The notes beneath the pieces were generated by a model. It was not told where the DNA came from and searched no databases. It saw only the letters and a program-made list of their open reading frames with translations. Below, piece after piece: positions 44,800 to 55,073 of a stretch of 64,000 bases of DNA (the first letter of the stretch is position 1; each line of letters starts with the position of its first letter). A program made the position numbers and the translations under genes. This DNA comes from Pisaster brevispinus. Taxonomy: Eukaryota > Echinodermata > Asteroidea > Forcipulatida > Asteriidae. The DNA is taken from positions 22,004,500 through 22,068,499 of the forward strand of contig JAMKCF010000008.1 in NCBI GenBank assembly GCA_023634235.1, given 5' to 3'.

Positions 44800-46260
44800 A
44801 AACATTTGAGAAACTAGTCATCCTTGATCTTTCAACTTTTCTGAGTTCAGTAATTAAGATTAAATAAGTAAAAGTAAAATAATTTGCATGTTGTCGTAAT
44901 CTGAAAACTGCATATCGTTTACACAAAGGTAAATTTAACCACTTTCGTCATTCAAGAACTAATAATAGTTTTTTTGCAGATGAAAATATGTTGTCAATCT
45001 TAAATTTGTAATCGGCAACCTTTACGTTAATTAAATTAACAAATAAAATTGGAAGTGTTGAAATTGAACTACTCTTGCATTGATAGTCACAGAGCGGGTT
45101 TCTTTCTCACTGTTGCCATGGTGGGGACTTCTGAACTTATCAAAAAGTTGTTTTCCTTTTTGTAGTTTTTCGTTGGAATAATAATAATAAATTTTATACT
45201 AACATCAATATTTTTTCCCAACAATTAATATTTTTCTTAACCACTTGTCGTACCTTTTAAACATGTTTGTATGAACGCATCCATCTGTGTTTGTTTTCAA
45301 TAAAGTATAAAATATCGAAAAGTAGTTTACTCAACCGCGTTATGTAATTGTGCGTGTTATGGATGGAAAATGGCGTATGTAACTGTGATACTAACCACTT
45401 ATCAATGGACCAAATTTGCCAGCTCAAAAAATTGGTATGTTCAGTTTGACAGTTTTCAAGATTCTGGGATTAAACTTACACTTTTACTAATAACGAAGAG
45501 TACATTCTTAGAGGTAGTTATTACTCAACCGCATAAGGCAAATGTACGTGAGACGCAAATGACATCTGCGTAGATGTGGTTAATTAACTCCAAAATGTGG
45601 TGCCCAGTGTAACACTCGTTTAATGAGATTGAACTGGCTGCTTCAGAGCACCCACTTGTCTTAGTACGGAATTCATGTCAGAGCATTTTGAGCAGTTTGA
45701 ATATTGTTAGTCTCCGATCGAACTCAGATTGAACCAGCAGTTCAAAGAGGCAGTTGACTAATTAAAGTGCATGGGCCATTTTGCGTGTTATAGATGGAGA
45801 ATGGCGTCTGTATAACTGTACTTAATTAACCACTAATTACTGGACCAATTAAGCTACTTCAAAAAAGTGGTGTGTCCAGGTTATAACAGTCTTCAAGATC
45901 CTGGGCTATTTTTTTTTACTGATAATGAAGGATACAAATTTTTTTTTAAGGTAGTTTTACTCAACCGCATGTGCATTGTACCTGCTATAGATGGAAAATA
46001 GCTTCTGTAAAACTGTATTTAACCACTAATTAGTGAACCAAATAAGGCAGCTCAAAAATAGCCACAACTATATACAGACACCATTTCCATTTATAATGCC
46101 TGTGCTTTCGAGGTCAACTACCTTTCTGAAAAGAATTTGTACCCTTCATTATGAATAGAAGCTGGCTAATTTGGCTCACTAATTAGTGGTTAATTAACCA
46201 CAGTTTTTCAGATGCCATTTTTACTCTTTGCCTATTTATGCAGGGACTATACTTTTTTGC
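44800..46260. repeat. Related repeats with TTAATTAACCACTAATTA motifs in both orientations
   Basis: Similar blocks occur at about 45,340-45,580, 45,770-45,960 and 45,960-46,060, with words GTTATGGATGGAAAATGGCG, TTTACTCAACCGCATGTGCA and CACTAATTAGTGAACCAAAT. The reverse form, TTTGGCTCACTAATTAGTGG then TTAATTAACCACAG, lies at 46,170-46,210. A shorter relative with GGTCCTCTAATCAGTGGTTA is near 32,690. This looks like a nested foldback-type MITE family. An 11-base G run lies at 44,783-44,793. Confidence 0.55.
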
Positions 46261-47287
46261 AAAAGAATCTTTAAAAGGATGTAAGAGCTATCAAAAGTGG
46301 CTCAACGTATTGTAAGAGCTCATCCCTATCTGCCAGAAGGGGAGCGGACTACCCGCTAAACTCAGAAACAAACAAATTACTCCAAAATGGAAACAGAAAT
46401 GCAGGTACTCGCTCATCTTGTAATTCTCCCCCAAAGGGAACATAACAAAATACAATATTATAAATATAAAGTCAATTAATAAAGCAAAACAAAGCAATTG
46501 GCAGAGATGAAGGAATTTATGAGGACCCTCCTCACTTAATTAACAGTTAATGTAGAGACAAGGGAAGGAGGCCGGCCTTCTATTAAAAAATTATTTCTGG
46601 AATAAAATTATGTTTTGATACAGATACTCACAAATAGCTCTATGACCCTATCCCTCCCTACTGAAATGCATTTGGAGCATGGCCAGAGTCATGCTTCGTA
46701 CAAAATAAAGAAAAATAACGTGAGAAAATAAATGTGCTCTTGATCTCTCTTGCTTAGGCCTAAAGCTAAAACGAAAAAGAGAATGAGCCTAAAGGTCGAG
46801 ACTTCAAACTTAACTTTTCACTATAAATATTCTAACAACCAAGTTGGAGGAGACAATTGAACATTGAGGACGCACAATTGGGTTCCCTACTTTACGACCA
46901 TGCGACCCGAGTGGTCCATAAAAACAAACAAGTGTGACCTAGAAAGGATTTATGAAAATGACATTTATATATGATTAAGATTTTAAAATTTATTAAAATT
47001 GACAAACTTCGTGACTTTAAGGTCAAATTACAGAGTCATTACAATAGTAAAAAATCGATAAAACATACTTTTTTTTTAAGGACACCTAAATAGAAAAAAA
47101 TAGATAAGAAAAACAGATTGCACACTCGCCTTTAAAACAAAAACAGAACCACATAAACAAAAGAAACACCTCACTGTAGTTTAAAAGGGAAATGGAATAA
47201 TTAACAGGGACATAAATGTTTCAATAAAACATAAAATTAAATAAGAACCTCACTCAGACCACCACACACAATAAAATGGAGAAATAA

Positions 47288-47677
47288 TTAAGAATTAATT
47301 AAACCTATGAAATAAGGAACAGGGCTATTTTTAAAACGACTGGATCTGGTGGGGATGGTTGAAACATGATGCCTATTTCGGAGATTTCGACCATGACTCT
47401 CATGCCTGGTAGGGGGAAGGTCTTTAGTGTGAGGGTTATTAGCAAGTTCATTAGCAAAACGCCTGCAGTGTGCCTCTCTCCTACCAGCCAAAGAGTCAAG
47501 GCTAAGCGATGAAAGAGCAGAGTCATACCAATAATAACTATTACCCAACATAATTTGACGGTCAAAAACATTTATGTGAGGTGTAAGCCAAGGCTTGTCA
47601 TTAACACGGCTCTTGTAGCTTTTCAAGGGAAAATAAGAAACCATGGCTGAATCAAGCAAATTGTCAAAAAATATCAA
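47288..47677 (-). pseudogene. Internally deleted non-LTR retrotransposon ORF
   Basis: One open frame of 129 codons starts SAMVSYFPLKSYKSRVNDKP then WLTPHI, a motif typical of the linker between endonuclease and reverse transcriptase (RVNDKPWLTPxI). It passes without RT motifs to SLAGRREAHCRRFANELANN then GRNLRNRHHVSTIPTRSSRF then KNSPVPYFIGLIN. That last part resembles C-terminal ends seen in invertebrate non-LTR elements. The RT domain, usually several hundred residues, is absent although the frame is continuous. It implies an in-frame internal deletion or a template switch. Clade uncertain. Confidence 0.55.
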
Positions 47678-47904
47678 CCATGATTTTCATTGATTTACAC
47701 CTTTAAACTATATATGCACCTCAAACTCACAATTTGACTTACTTGTGAGATTCATACACAAGAAAATTATACATAAACAGTCCCTCACACTTAAGTTGTT
47801 CTAAATACAAATGAGCATGAATAAAAAATTCTCAGCAAAAAACTTATTACAAATTGGCTCTAAAAATCATGGAAAAACTACTACACACACAAAAATAGAT
47901 AGTG

Positions 47905-47943
47905 GCCTGACGTTTCGACCCTAGCAGAGTCTTTCTTCAAGGC
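47905..47943 (-). ncRNA. Hammerhead-like motif of a second PLE type
   Basis: The minus strand from 47,943 reads GCC (stem I), TTGAAGA (core, one change from CUGANGA), A, GACTC-loop TGCTA-GGGTC (stem II, five pairs with one G-U), GAAAC, GTC, AGGC (stem I partner). GUC is the preferred cleavage triplet. The arrangement is the minimal type I form described for Penelope-like elements. The C-to-U change at the first core position may reduce or abolish activity. Confidence 0.55.
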
Positions 47944-48115
47944 AAAATGACAAGACTACAAACATAAAAAGTGGAGTGGAGATAGACGTTAGAGATGAAA
48001 GCACACAGAGAAAGCAGGAGGATGAACAAAAAGGAGGGTAACAAAAGGGGGTGGGGTGGGGGAGGGGCTGGTTTGACCACAAGAGGAACGAATACAAAAG
48101 ACAAAATAAATGATG

Positions 48116-48850
48116 TATATTCGGTTTGCAGTAATCACCGTGTGTATATCTACTAGCTATGTAGATTTGTTCTTAAAGAACTAGGTCTTGCTTTTTATTG
48201 TATTTTTATTCTACTGCCGCAGAGTAGATTTGGAAATCGGGAGACTACTTCGGGAGACTACTTAGTTCTGAAAAGAACTGTCCAGCTTATTAGCTACTAC
48301 CTGGGCGGAGGGTAGGAAATTGGCCGGGACTACTACTTTGGCTTCATAGTGGATAGGATCGAGGGGACTTCTCGTTATTAACTTCACTGCCACGGAGTGA
48401 GTTCTTAATTGGTCTCAATGTTTCGACTAGCTTGCTCTAGTCATCGTCTCATCGTTAGGAGACGATGACTGGAGCAAGCTAGTCGAAACTGACTAGCTTG
48501 CTCTAGTCATTGTCCGGAGACGATGACTAGAGGAAGCTAGTCTAAATGTTGAGACCAATTAAGAACTCACTCCGCGGCAATGAAGTTAATACTGAGAAGT
48601 TCCCTCGATCGAATTCACTATGAAGCCAAAGTAGTAGTCCCGGCCAATTTCCTACCCACCGCCCAGGTAGTAGCTAATAAGCTGGACAGTTCTTTTCAGA
48701 ACTAAGTAGTCTCCCGAAGTAGTCTTCCGATTTCCAAATCTATTCTGCGGCAGTAGAATAAAAAATGTTAAAAAAGCAAGACCTAGTTCATTAGAACAAA
48801 TCTACATAGCTAGTAGATATACATACGGTGTTAATGCAAACTGAATATAC
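48116..48850. mobile_element. Foldback structure of two inverted PLE terminal-repeat arms
   Basis: A forward arm, 48,116-48,450, and a reverse arm, 48,520-48,850, are inverted copies of one another and of the arms in copy A. The centre, 48,410-48,560, holds three degenerate GACTAGAGCAAGCTAGTC-type stem II motifs in alternating orientation. The core there reads GAGACGA, so none matches the hammerhead consensus. The ends are ATTCGGTTTGCAGTAATCAC and GGTGTTAATGCAAACTGAAT. Confidence 0.85.
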
Positions 48851-48990
48851 ATTGATACCTCATCATGCAAAGCCTCAAAAAGTAAAAAATAAATGATGGG
48901 AAGAGGGAGACAAAAGTAATTGATTAGTGAATGAGGCAGACTGGAGAGGAGAATCTGTGGTAAAAAGGAGAAGGCAAAGACAAAAGGTTA

Positions 48991-49240
48991 TTAGACATTT
49001 CCTTCTTGGATGTTTAGACCATGGGGTTGAATGGTCTGAAAACGCCTTATCCATAGCTTCTCCCTACTCATACGAACAATCTTGTGGTTTCCTAGTGCCT
49101 CAAAGCCCTGTAAAATCATGAGAGAAATGGAGTGATTAGAAAGATTAAAGTGACGCCCTACACAGCTATATCCAGCTTTTGGATGTTGACTGTGGATCTG
49201 GCTGGGATTTATTCTCTCTGTAAACACCTGTACAAACTGT
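48991..49240 (-). pseudogene. PLE C-terminal remnant, copy B
   Basis: An open minus-strand frame gives VFTERINPSQIHSQHP, then VGRHFNLSNHSISLMILQGF, then EALGNHKIVRMSREKLWIRR, then FQTIQPHGLNIQEGN. The RHFNxxxHS and WIxxxxTxxPxGLN signatures are typical of the end of Penelope-like element polyproteins, downstream of the GIY-YIG nuclease. There is no RT or GIY-YIG core upstream within the block, so it is a 5'-truncated copy. The frame is cleaner than in copy A. Confidence 0.65.
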
Positions 49241-49727
49241 TGAGAGTTGTGCAGGCGGTCAATAAAACACATACATGTACATTTAATTATCTTATACAAT
49301 GCAAGTATGTCGATAAAATGTCAATAAAAATGAAGGCAACTCCTAGATATTCAGTCTCTACCAAATAATTATTATCTCGAAGAAAGCAAATGCATGAGTG
49401 CGTGATTGGAGAACATAGAATATATAGCATGACACTGGATGGGCAAGAAGGCATAAGTTACCTAACACACAGGGCCCACTAATCATCATCATTCACACAA
49501 CAAACTCACAAACCTATGCCTCCAAGTCGAATCCCACCAGCCAAACCGCAGACAACACCCCCATGCATTCCATTTAAAATAATACACATAATTATTAACA
49601 TTATTATTAATATTACAATATGAACCTGGTCGGTCGACAAGCAGATAATAAACTATACAAAAAATAAAGACCAGTAGGCTGACCACTACCTGTACTGATA
49701 GCCATAATTCAGTTCATACATGGAAAA

Positions 49728-49922
49728 AGCTGCCGTCCAACCACTCTGATGTCCAACACTTTACAGGAAAATGTCTCTTTCTCTCGAGCTCTCTGCAACT
49801 TTGGAAGCACTACTCGTCGTCTGTTTGGAATTTTGCGATGACTTCACTTCCCTCGGTGATCCAAGTGAAAGTATTTGCATCCCTACAGAAGACAGACGCT
49901 TCTTGGGTATCACGTCCTGAAT
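49728..49922 (-). pseudogene. Ig-like domain exon remnant, copy B
   Basis: The acceptor GTGTTCAG precedes SGRDTQEASVFCRDANTFTW then ITEGSEVI. The frame then shifts by one base compared with copy A before NSKQTTSSASKVAESS. A further shift leads to EKETFSCKVLDIRVVGRQ. The extra 21 bp at the exon start (SGRDTQE region) are missing from copy A. Both copies are non-functional as read. Confidence 0.5.
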
Positions 49923-50653
49923 CTGAACACACACAAAAAAAGAAAAGATTTCACTATGTCAGTGGAGCCAGGTTGCAATTGAAATTGTTGTTGGTAGTGC
50001 AATAAGTGTAGGCAAAAAACAATTAAAAGAGATACGACCTTATCGCGTGGAGCAAAATGTGTGCTTGCTATAGCGTGTTAGATATGACCTTTCAACCTGT
50101 CAAGTTATGACCTTGTGTTTCTTTTATAACTTTAAAGCACGTTTGCCCAAAACAAGGCTTAAAGCCACTCTTGGTTTTGGGGGTTACGTACAAGACAAAA
50201 AACATTCAATATGAGAATAACTCAGGGAGCTAAAGGTAGATTTGCGTCTGAAATCTGTTTAGATTGTAGGATGGAGAGAAATGTTGATTTAACAGGTAAG
50301 GAGTTCCAAAGAGATGTACATGGAATAAAGCTGTTGGATAGCTTTTTGTTCTACATCTCAGCCAAGCAAGATTAACAAGCAGAAAGCCTGGTTTAACACT
50401 CAAACATCCTGATAGGAGGAACCAGGTCGGACACACAGGTAGCACGTTTACCTTGCAAACATCCGTGTAAAAGACAGAGGCTGGCTACAGACCTTCTGTG
50501 GGAAAGCAGTTGTAGTTTTGATCCCATGTCTTCACCAACAAGATTAACAAATACAGTGTGCTTCTGATTCTATCTTATAATTGAAATCCAAAGACATTTT
50601 TTCCAGCAGTCAAATCAGTTGGAGACAAATTAACAGTAAAACCCTGTTCTTAC

Positions 50654-50753
50654 CTCAATGAAGTCCTTCGTGCATTGCAGATCGGATTCAAGTTTGAGTT
50701 GACTAAAGGAAAGCATCACGTACTGCCATGGGACGTCAGTTTGACAACAATTG
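50654..50753 (-). CDS. CUB-domain exon (first half of domain), locus B
   Basis: The acceptor TTTCAG and donor GAG then GTAAGA enclose one base plus 33 open codons: NCCQTDVPWQYVMLSFSQLK then LESDLQCTKDFIE. Val-Pro-Trp-Gln-Tyr-Val-x-Leu-x-Phe, Leu-Glu-Ser and Cys-x-x-Asp are diagnostic of the central CUB strands. Locus A has the domain's beginning and end but not this exon, while locus B shows only this one, so the two loci look like complementary remains of paralogous genes. Confidence 0.65.
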
Positions 50754-50769
50754 CTGAAAGCACACAAGG

Positions 50770-51188
50770 GAGCAGTGGATTTTTATCATGAATAATTCAA
50801 CCTCATGAGTATTAATGCCTCATGATTATCCATAGATTCATTCATGATTATTCATAGACTCAACCATGATTATCCATAGAATCAACTATGATTATTCATT
50901 ACACTGTTTCATATGATCCAGAGAACCTTTCAAATGAATCATTTTGCTATTTCAATCGTAACTAATTCAGCCTCATAAATATTTTTGTCATAGTTACTCA
51001 TACAAATTTAATAATCTTACATTAAACTGTTGTGTTATGTATTCTCTATATACCTCAGAATAAACAATTTTTCTCGGTTTACACAGAAATAAAGGACTAA
51101 TCTAGGTCAAAAGTAATCATGAATAAATAAAGAAATTCCTATGAGCATTCGTTTTACAAATAATTGAAATCAAATTTGTCCAACTTTT
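50770..51188. repeat. Degenerate ATTATTCAT-type repeat, otherwise nothing recognised
   Basis: TGATTATTCATAGA and TGATTATCCATAGA words recur between 50,790 and 50,900. The remainder is AT-rich without exons. Confidence 0.5.
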
Positions 51189-51317
51189 CCACGCCTACCA
51201 CCACCTCCTTTGCGGACTGGTTTGGGTTCAGTAACCACAAGGATGTTTTTGGTTTTCTCGAGCTCTCTTCTCCATCTACTCTTTACTTCGCTGTTCCACT
51301 TTTTGTTGACGGGCCAT
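51189..51317 (-). pseudogene. CTR9: CTR9 C-terminal exon fragment
   Basis: The acceptor GATTCCAG precedes ARQQKVEQRSKE, then an in-frame TAG, then MEKRA. In the next frame it continues LEKTKNILVVTEPKPVRKGG then GGRRGKVGQ. The charged coiled-coil end, the EKTKNIL motif and the Gly-Gly-Gly-Gly-Arg-Arg patch are features of the CTR9 C-terminus after the TPRs. It has a stop and a frameshift. It lies 23 kb upstream, in gene orientation, of the CTR9 N-terminal exons at 27.8 kb, so it cannot belong to that copy in its present order. It is a second CTR9 remnant or a rearranged piece. Confidence 0.65.
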
Positions 51318-51949
51318 CTGGAATCGAGTAATACAAACTACACAAGAAAATGGCATTTATCAAAACAAGCAAAACTGTACAAAGTACAAAACAGTGCTAC
51401 CAAAAGAGGTTAATCGTTAAAGACCAGCTCAAACAAACAACAGATACAACTCATCTTTGCTGAAATTCATTTAAAATGTTTCCAATCAATAAGGAAATTG
51501 AGTTCACTTGAGATTTAAGATTTTAAATGTAAAAAAAAAACACAATAATTTTTGAACACCCTTGTTCTGTGCTTTACTTCAGAAAGATTTGTGAAAAGCT
51601 CTGTTACATCATCACTCCTATTGCGTCATATAAGGACGCTCCATTTTGTATAGCTGCTTTGTTGCAAGGTATAACAACGCAACATCCCACACATGACGTC
51701 AAGGAGTTGTTATTTTGACGCATGCCATCAGTGGTAGAGGTATAGCTAGTTTTTCAAAACCTTGAGATTGGGGCGTAATATTTTGATCAAAAAATATGAA
51801 AATTCAGAAGAGTAACGGTATTTTTAAAATTACAATTAAATTATAAACAAACACATTATAAACACATTTTAATAGCATTACCGTTAAGAATTACTTGCTC
51901 GAGTAGCTGTTTAATAATATTAGAACAAAAACAGAATAGTTCATTCGCA

Positions 51950-54140
51950 GTTTGCATGAGCGAATGGCCCTACAATTGCAAGACTGTCTAGGACATGGTA
52001 AGGTCCCATGTTGGATGACTGAAGCAAGAACGGTTCTGATCATGAAGGACATCAAGAAAGGTGCATTAACATTGCTCGTAACTATAGACCAATCATGTGC
52101 TTACCTGTGATGTATAAACTCTTGACCAGTATGATTGCAGAAGACCTCTATCGTCATATGGATGACCAGCAGTTGTTTCCAGAGAAGCAGAAAGGCTGAA
52201 AGAAGCGGTCCAGAGGTACGAAGGATCAACTTATCAACGATAAGGCTGTACTGAAGGACTGCAGGAGCAGAAAGACGAACTTGGCAATGGCGTGGATCGA
52301 TTACAAGAAGGCGTATGACATGGTATCGCACACGTGGATAATGGAATGCCTGGATATGGTTGGACTGGCTGATGCAGTAAAGCGTCTTCTAAGTGAGAGC
52401 ATGAAGACATGGCGAACTAATCTGTTGGCCAAAAATTGCTAGTCTGGGCAAGGTATGCATAAGAAGAGGGATTTTCCAAGGTGACTCTCTGTCTCCGCTC
52501 CTGTTTGTTCTGGCATTGATGCCCCTGTCGATGATTCTGAGGAAGGTGAGTGCAGGTTATGAAATGAAGAAGGACGGATGTAAGATCAACCATCTGCTTT
52601 TTATTCACGATTTGCAAAGAATAAGTGGAGATCGATTCTTTGGTACAGACTGTCAGGATTTTCAGCGATGACATCGGGATGCAGTTTGGCCCGGAGAAAT
52701 GTGCTTCAATGACCATGAAGAGGGGAAAGAGGGTACATTCCGACGGTATTGTTCTGCCAGATGGTGCACAGATGAGGGCTTTGGGTGAGGAAGAGAGTTA
52801 TCGGTATCTTGGTGTACTTGAATCGAACCATGTCCTTCACGAGGAATCAAAGGTGAGGTTGAGGACAGAGTACATCAGACAGGTAAAGAAATGTTTGAAG
52901 TCAAAACTGAACAGGGGGAACATGGTTAAGGCAAATAACACATGGGCCGTGTCTTTGATGAGGTATAGTGAGGGTATTGTCGAGTGGACTAAGGAAGATC
53001 TAGATGTCATGGACAGGAGAATGAGAAAACTGATGACCATGAATGGTATGCTTCATCCGCGGGCGAATGTGAGCAGACTTTATCTTCCGAGGTCAGAGGG
53101 CGATAGGGGGTTGCTAAGTGTGGCAGACAGTGTCAACATCGAGCGCAGGAGCTTACATTGTCATATTAGGAGGACTGAGGAGAACTTGTTGAAAGTTGCG
53201 CAGAAGTACACGAAGGCAGGCGAAGTTGGGCCGAAGGAGTACAAGAGGCAAAGGAAAGAGGAAAGACATCAAGATTGGCGGAACAAACCACTTCATGGCC
53301 AGTTCTTGAGATGCACTGAAGGCGTTGCCAGCAACAAGTCCTGGAATTGGTTAAAGAGCGTAGAACTTAAGAAGGAAACAGAGGGCTTGATTACTGCGGC
53401 ACAAGACCAGTCTCTAAGGACAAATGTAATGAAGGCAAGGATAGAGAAAGCAAACGTCTCTCCTATGTGCAGAATGTGTAATAAGGCAGAGGAGACTGTA
53501 TTTCATATTGTCAGTGAATGTAGTATGATGGCCAAGACGGAGTACAAAGGAAGACACGGCAATTTGGCCAAATTGATTCACTGGGATCTGTGTAAAAAGA
53601 ATGGTGTCCAAGTGACTTCAAAATGGCACGAGCATGTTCCGGATAAAGTTGTAGAGACCGACCAGGTCAAGATCCTCTGGGACTTTAACATTCAGACTGA
53701 TCATGTTATAGAACATAGGCGTCCGGATGTTGAAGTCTTAGATAAGACGAAGAAGATGTGTCATCTTATTGACATAGCTGTGCCGGGTGATATAGGGGTC
53801 GCTAAGAAGGAGACACAAAAGATCCAAAAGTACAAAGACCTGGCCAGGGAATTTCGTAAGATTTGGCAGGTGAAGGTGAAAGTAGTCCCTGTGGTGGTTG
53901 GAGCACTTGGCACCATTCCGAAAGCACTTGGGAAACATCTAGAGGAAATAGGGACAAGTGTGATGGTAGATCTATTACAGAAGGCGACACTTTTGGGAAC
54001 AGCGAGGATTCTCAGAAAGACCCTTGAGATCTAAGGCTACGGGACGTAGCCTGACTCGAGGAGTTACTGGCACAAAGGAAAATGTGATCTTTCTTTTGCA
54101 TGCTGTAATAGAATGAAATAATACTAGTCATAATAATAAC
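51950..54140 (+). mobile_element. 5'-truncated, inactive non-LTR retrotransposon with restriction-like endonuclease
   Basis: RT motifs can be followed in order: YRPIMCLPVMYKLLTSMIAE-like text around 52,090, [28 protein letters not shown] (motif A), RRGIFQGDSLSPLLFVLALM (motif B), then LLFIHDLQ where a DD pair is expected. TGA at about 52,197 and TAG at 52,439 interrupt the frame. From 52,625 a 469-codon frame is open to 54,034, with CRMCNKAEETVFHIVSEC (CCHC knuckle) and RRPDVEVLDKTKKMCHLIDI (PD...D restriction-like nuclease). The 3' tail ends near 54,140 in TAATAATAAC. The nuclease type places it with the R2/R4/NeSL-like groups. Confidence 0.8.
52625..54034 (+). CDS. Retrotransposon ORF, C-terminal part (thumb, zinc knuckle, endonuclease)
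   Basis: This is the longest uninterrupted protein-like frame of the window. It begins just after the damaged RT catalytic motif with VEIDSLVQTVRIFS, typical of the RT region after motif C. Residues 280-310 hold the CCHC zinc knuckle (Cys-x2-Cys-x8-12-His-x4-Cys). Residues 350-400 hold the RPD...D-x-A-V-P nuclease signature. It ends VVVGALGTIPKALGKHLEEI then LLQKATLLGTARILRKTLEI. The apparent start is a GTG internal to the element, not a translation start. The lack of lesions over 1.4 kb argues against a high indel error rate in the assembly. Confidence 0.8.
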   Translation: MEIDSLVQTVRIFSDDIGMQFGPEKCASMTMKRGKRVHSDGIVLPDGAQMRALGEEESYRYLGVLESNHVLHEESKVRLRTEYIRQVKKCLKSKLNRGNMVKANNTWAVSLMRYSEGIVEWTKEDLDVMDRRMRKLMTMNGMLHPRANVSRLYLPRSEGDRGLLSVADSVNIERRSLHCHIRRTEENLLKVAQKYTKAGEVGPKEYKRQRKEERHQDWRNKPLHGQFLRCTEGVASNKSWNWLKSVELKKETEGLITAAQDQSLRTNVMKARIEKANVSPMCRMCNKAEETVFHIVSECSMMAKTEYKGRHGNLAKLIHWDLCKKNGVQVTSKWHEHVPDKVVETDQVKILWDFNIQTDHVIEHRRPDVEVLDKTKKMCHLIDIAVPGDIGVAKKETQKIQKYKDLAREFRKIWQVKVKVVPVVVGALGTIPKALGKHLEEIGTSVMVDLLQKATLLGTARILRKTLEI

Positions 54141-54540
54141 ACAGCATTTGTATGGCACACTTTCTCTGTGAAACATTCAAAGAATTCTCAGATGTGCTCA
54201 TAGGCCAATCTGAAAAGATGTGTTTTAAGAGACTGTTGGAAGTTGGAAATGTCATGTGTGTCTCTTAGATATTTAGGCAGAGAGTTCCAGAGGCGGGGGG
54301 CGGGGGGCAATGTTAGAAAAGACCCTCTCACCATAAGTGGCAAGGGGAGTCCGGGGAACAAACAGCATGCTGCCCGATGACCTCAGACCTGGCACTGACA
54401 TGCTGGTGCTGAAGCATGCTCTGAAGGTAGGGAGGGGGCTGAACCATAAAGTGCTTTGAATGTCAGGAGGTTGTATGCGGGTCTTATATAAAGCTTTACC
54501 ACACCTGAGGGTGTTTCAAAGCTTGTCCTGTTTTTTTGCT
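54141..54540. repeat. Dispersed repeat with GATGTGTTTTAAGAGACTGT
   Basis: The stretch contains CATAGGCCAATCTGAAAAGA, GGCAGAGAGTTCCAGAGGCG and CACCATAAGTGGCAAGGGGA. It reads like a non-coding dispersed element I associate with marine invertebrate genomes. A shorter analogue of the same style (GGAATAAAGCTGTTGGA) occurs at 37.2 and 50.3 kb. The class is unknown. Confidence 0.4.
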
Positions 54541-54559
54541 ACAAGGTTTGCGGAGCTAT

Positions 54560-54765
54560 ATTCCAAACATAAAACCCACTTATTTACATAGCACCATGTA
54601 ACGGTTTAAAAGGTGCGCAACCTGCAGCCAAACATACCCCCGAAAACACCAGGGTAAACCTTTTCTCTTAATGATAAGTGTACTGGGTTCTTTTACACGC
54701 ATTACACAACACACTGGACATGCTGGAAGATGGGTATGAGTGCGGTGGGCCACAAATTGATTAAA
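54560..54765 (-). mobile_element. Truncated tRNA-Leu-type SINE body
   Basis: On the minus strand the words GTGTTGTGTAATGCGTGTAA, CCCAGTACACTTATCATTAA and GGTGTTTTCGGGGGTATGTT match the body of the SINE at 33,722. The tRNA head is absent. Confidence 0.65.
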
Positions 54766-54867
54766 TTATTTTTTTCTACAAGGCTGTGATACAATGACTT
54801 TGCCCCCGCTGAAAACAGTGGCCTTCAAAGATGTACACCCCCCAAAAAAACCAAAACCCTGACTTAC

Positions 54868-55073
54868 CAACTGGTTGAACATAAAGCTTGGGCTTGCCAG
54901 GGATATTGAAGTTGATGACATTGTCCAGCATTGGAATGTCTATACCACGGGCAGCCACGTCTGTCACCAGCATGACTTTGGTCTTCTTGCGAGTAAGCCA
55001 CGTTGATTGTTCTTGCCGCATGATCCAGGTCACTGTAGGTGTATGTGCAGTTAATACCAGCCATTGTAAGGAT
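54868..55073 (-). pseudogene. DDX54: DDX54 exon, motif V kept, motif VI altered, frameshift
   Basis: The acceptor CCTCAG precedes [20 protein letters not shown] then RTINVAY. The frame shifts near 54,992 to [20 protein letters not shown] then [20 protein letters not shown], and a donor G then GTAAGT follows. [10 protein letters not shown] is the conserved motif V. Family members then have Val-His-Arg-Val-Gly-Arg (motif VI, including the arginine finger); here the His-Arg pair reads Gln-Pro. Confidence 0.85.

Larger units (their letters stand above)
46553..50455. repeat. Diverged segmental duplication, copy B
   Basis: Counterpart of 34,239-37,380 at an offset near 13.0 kb. Copy B additionally contains a retrotransposon remnant at 47,288-47,677. 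Divergence is several percent with indels, so this duplication is much older than the 4.64-kb tandem one. Confidence 0.85.
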
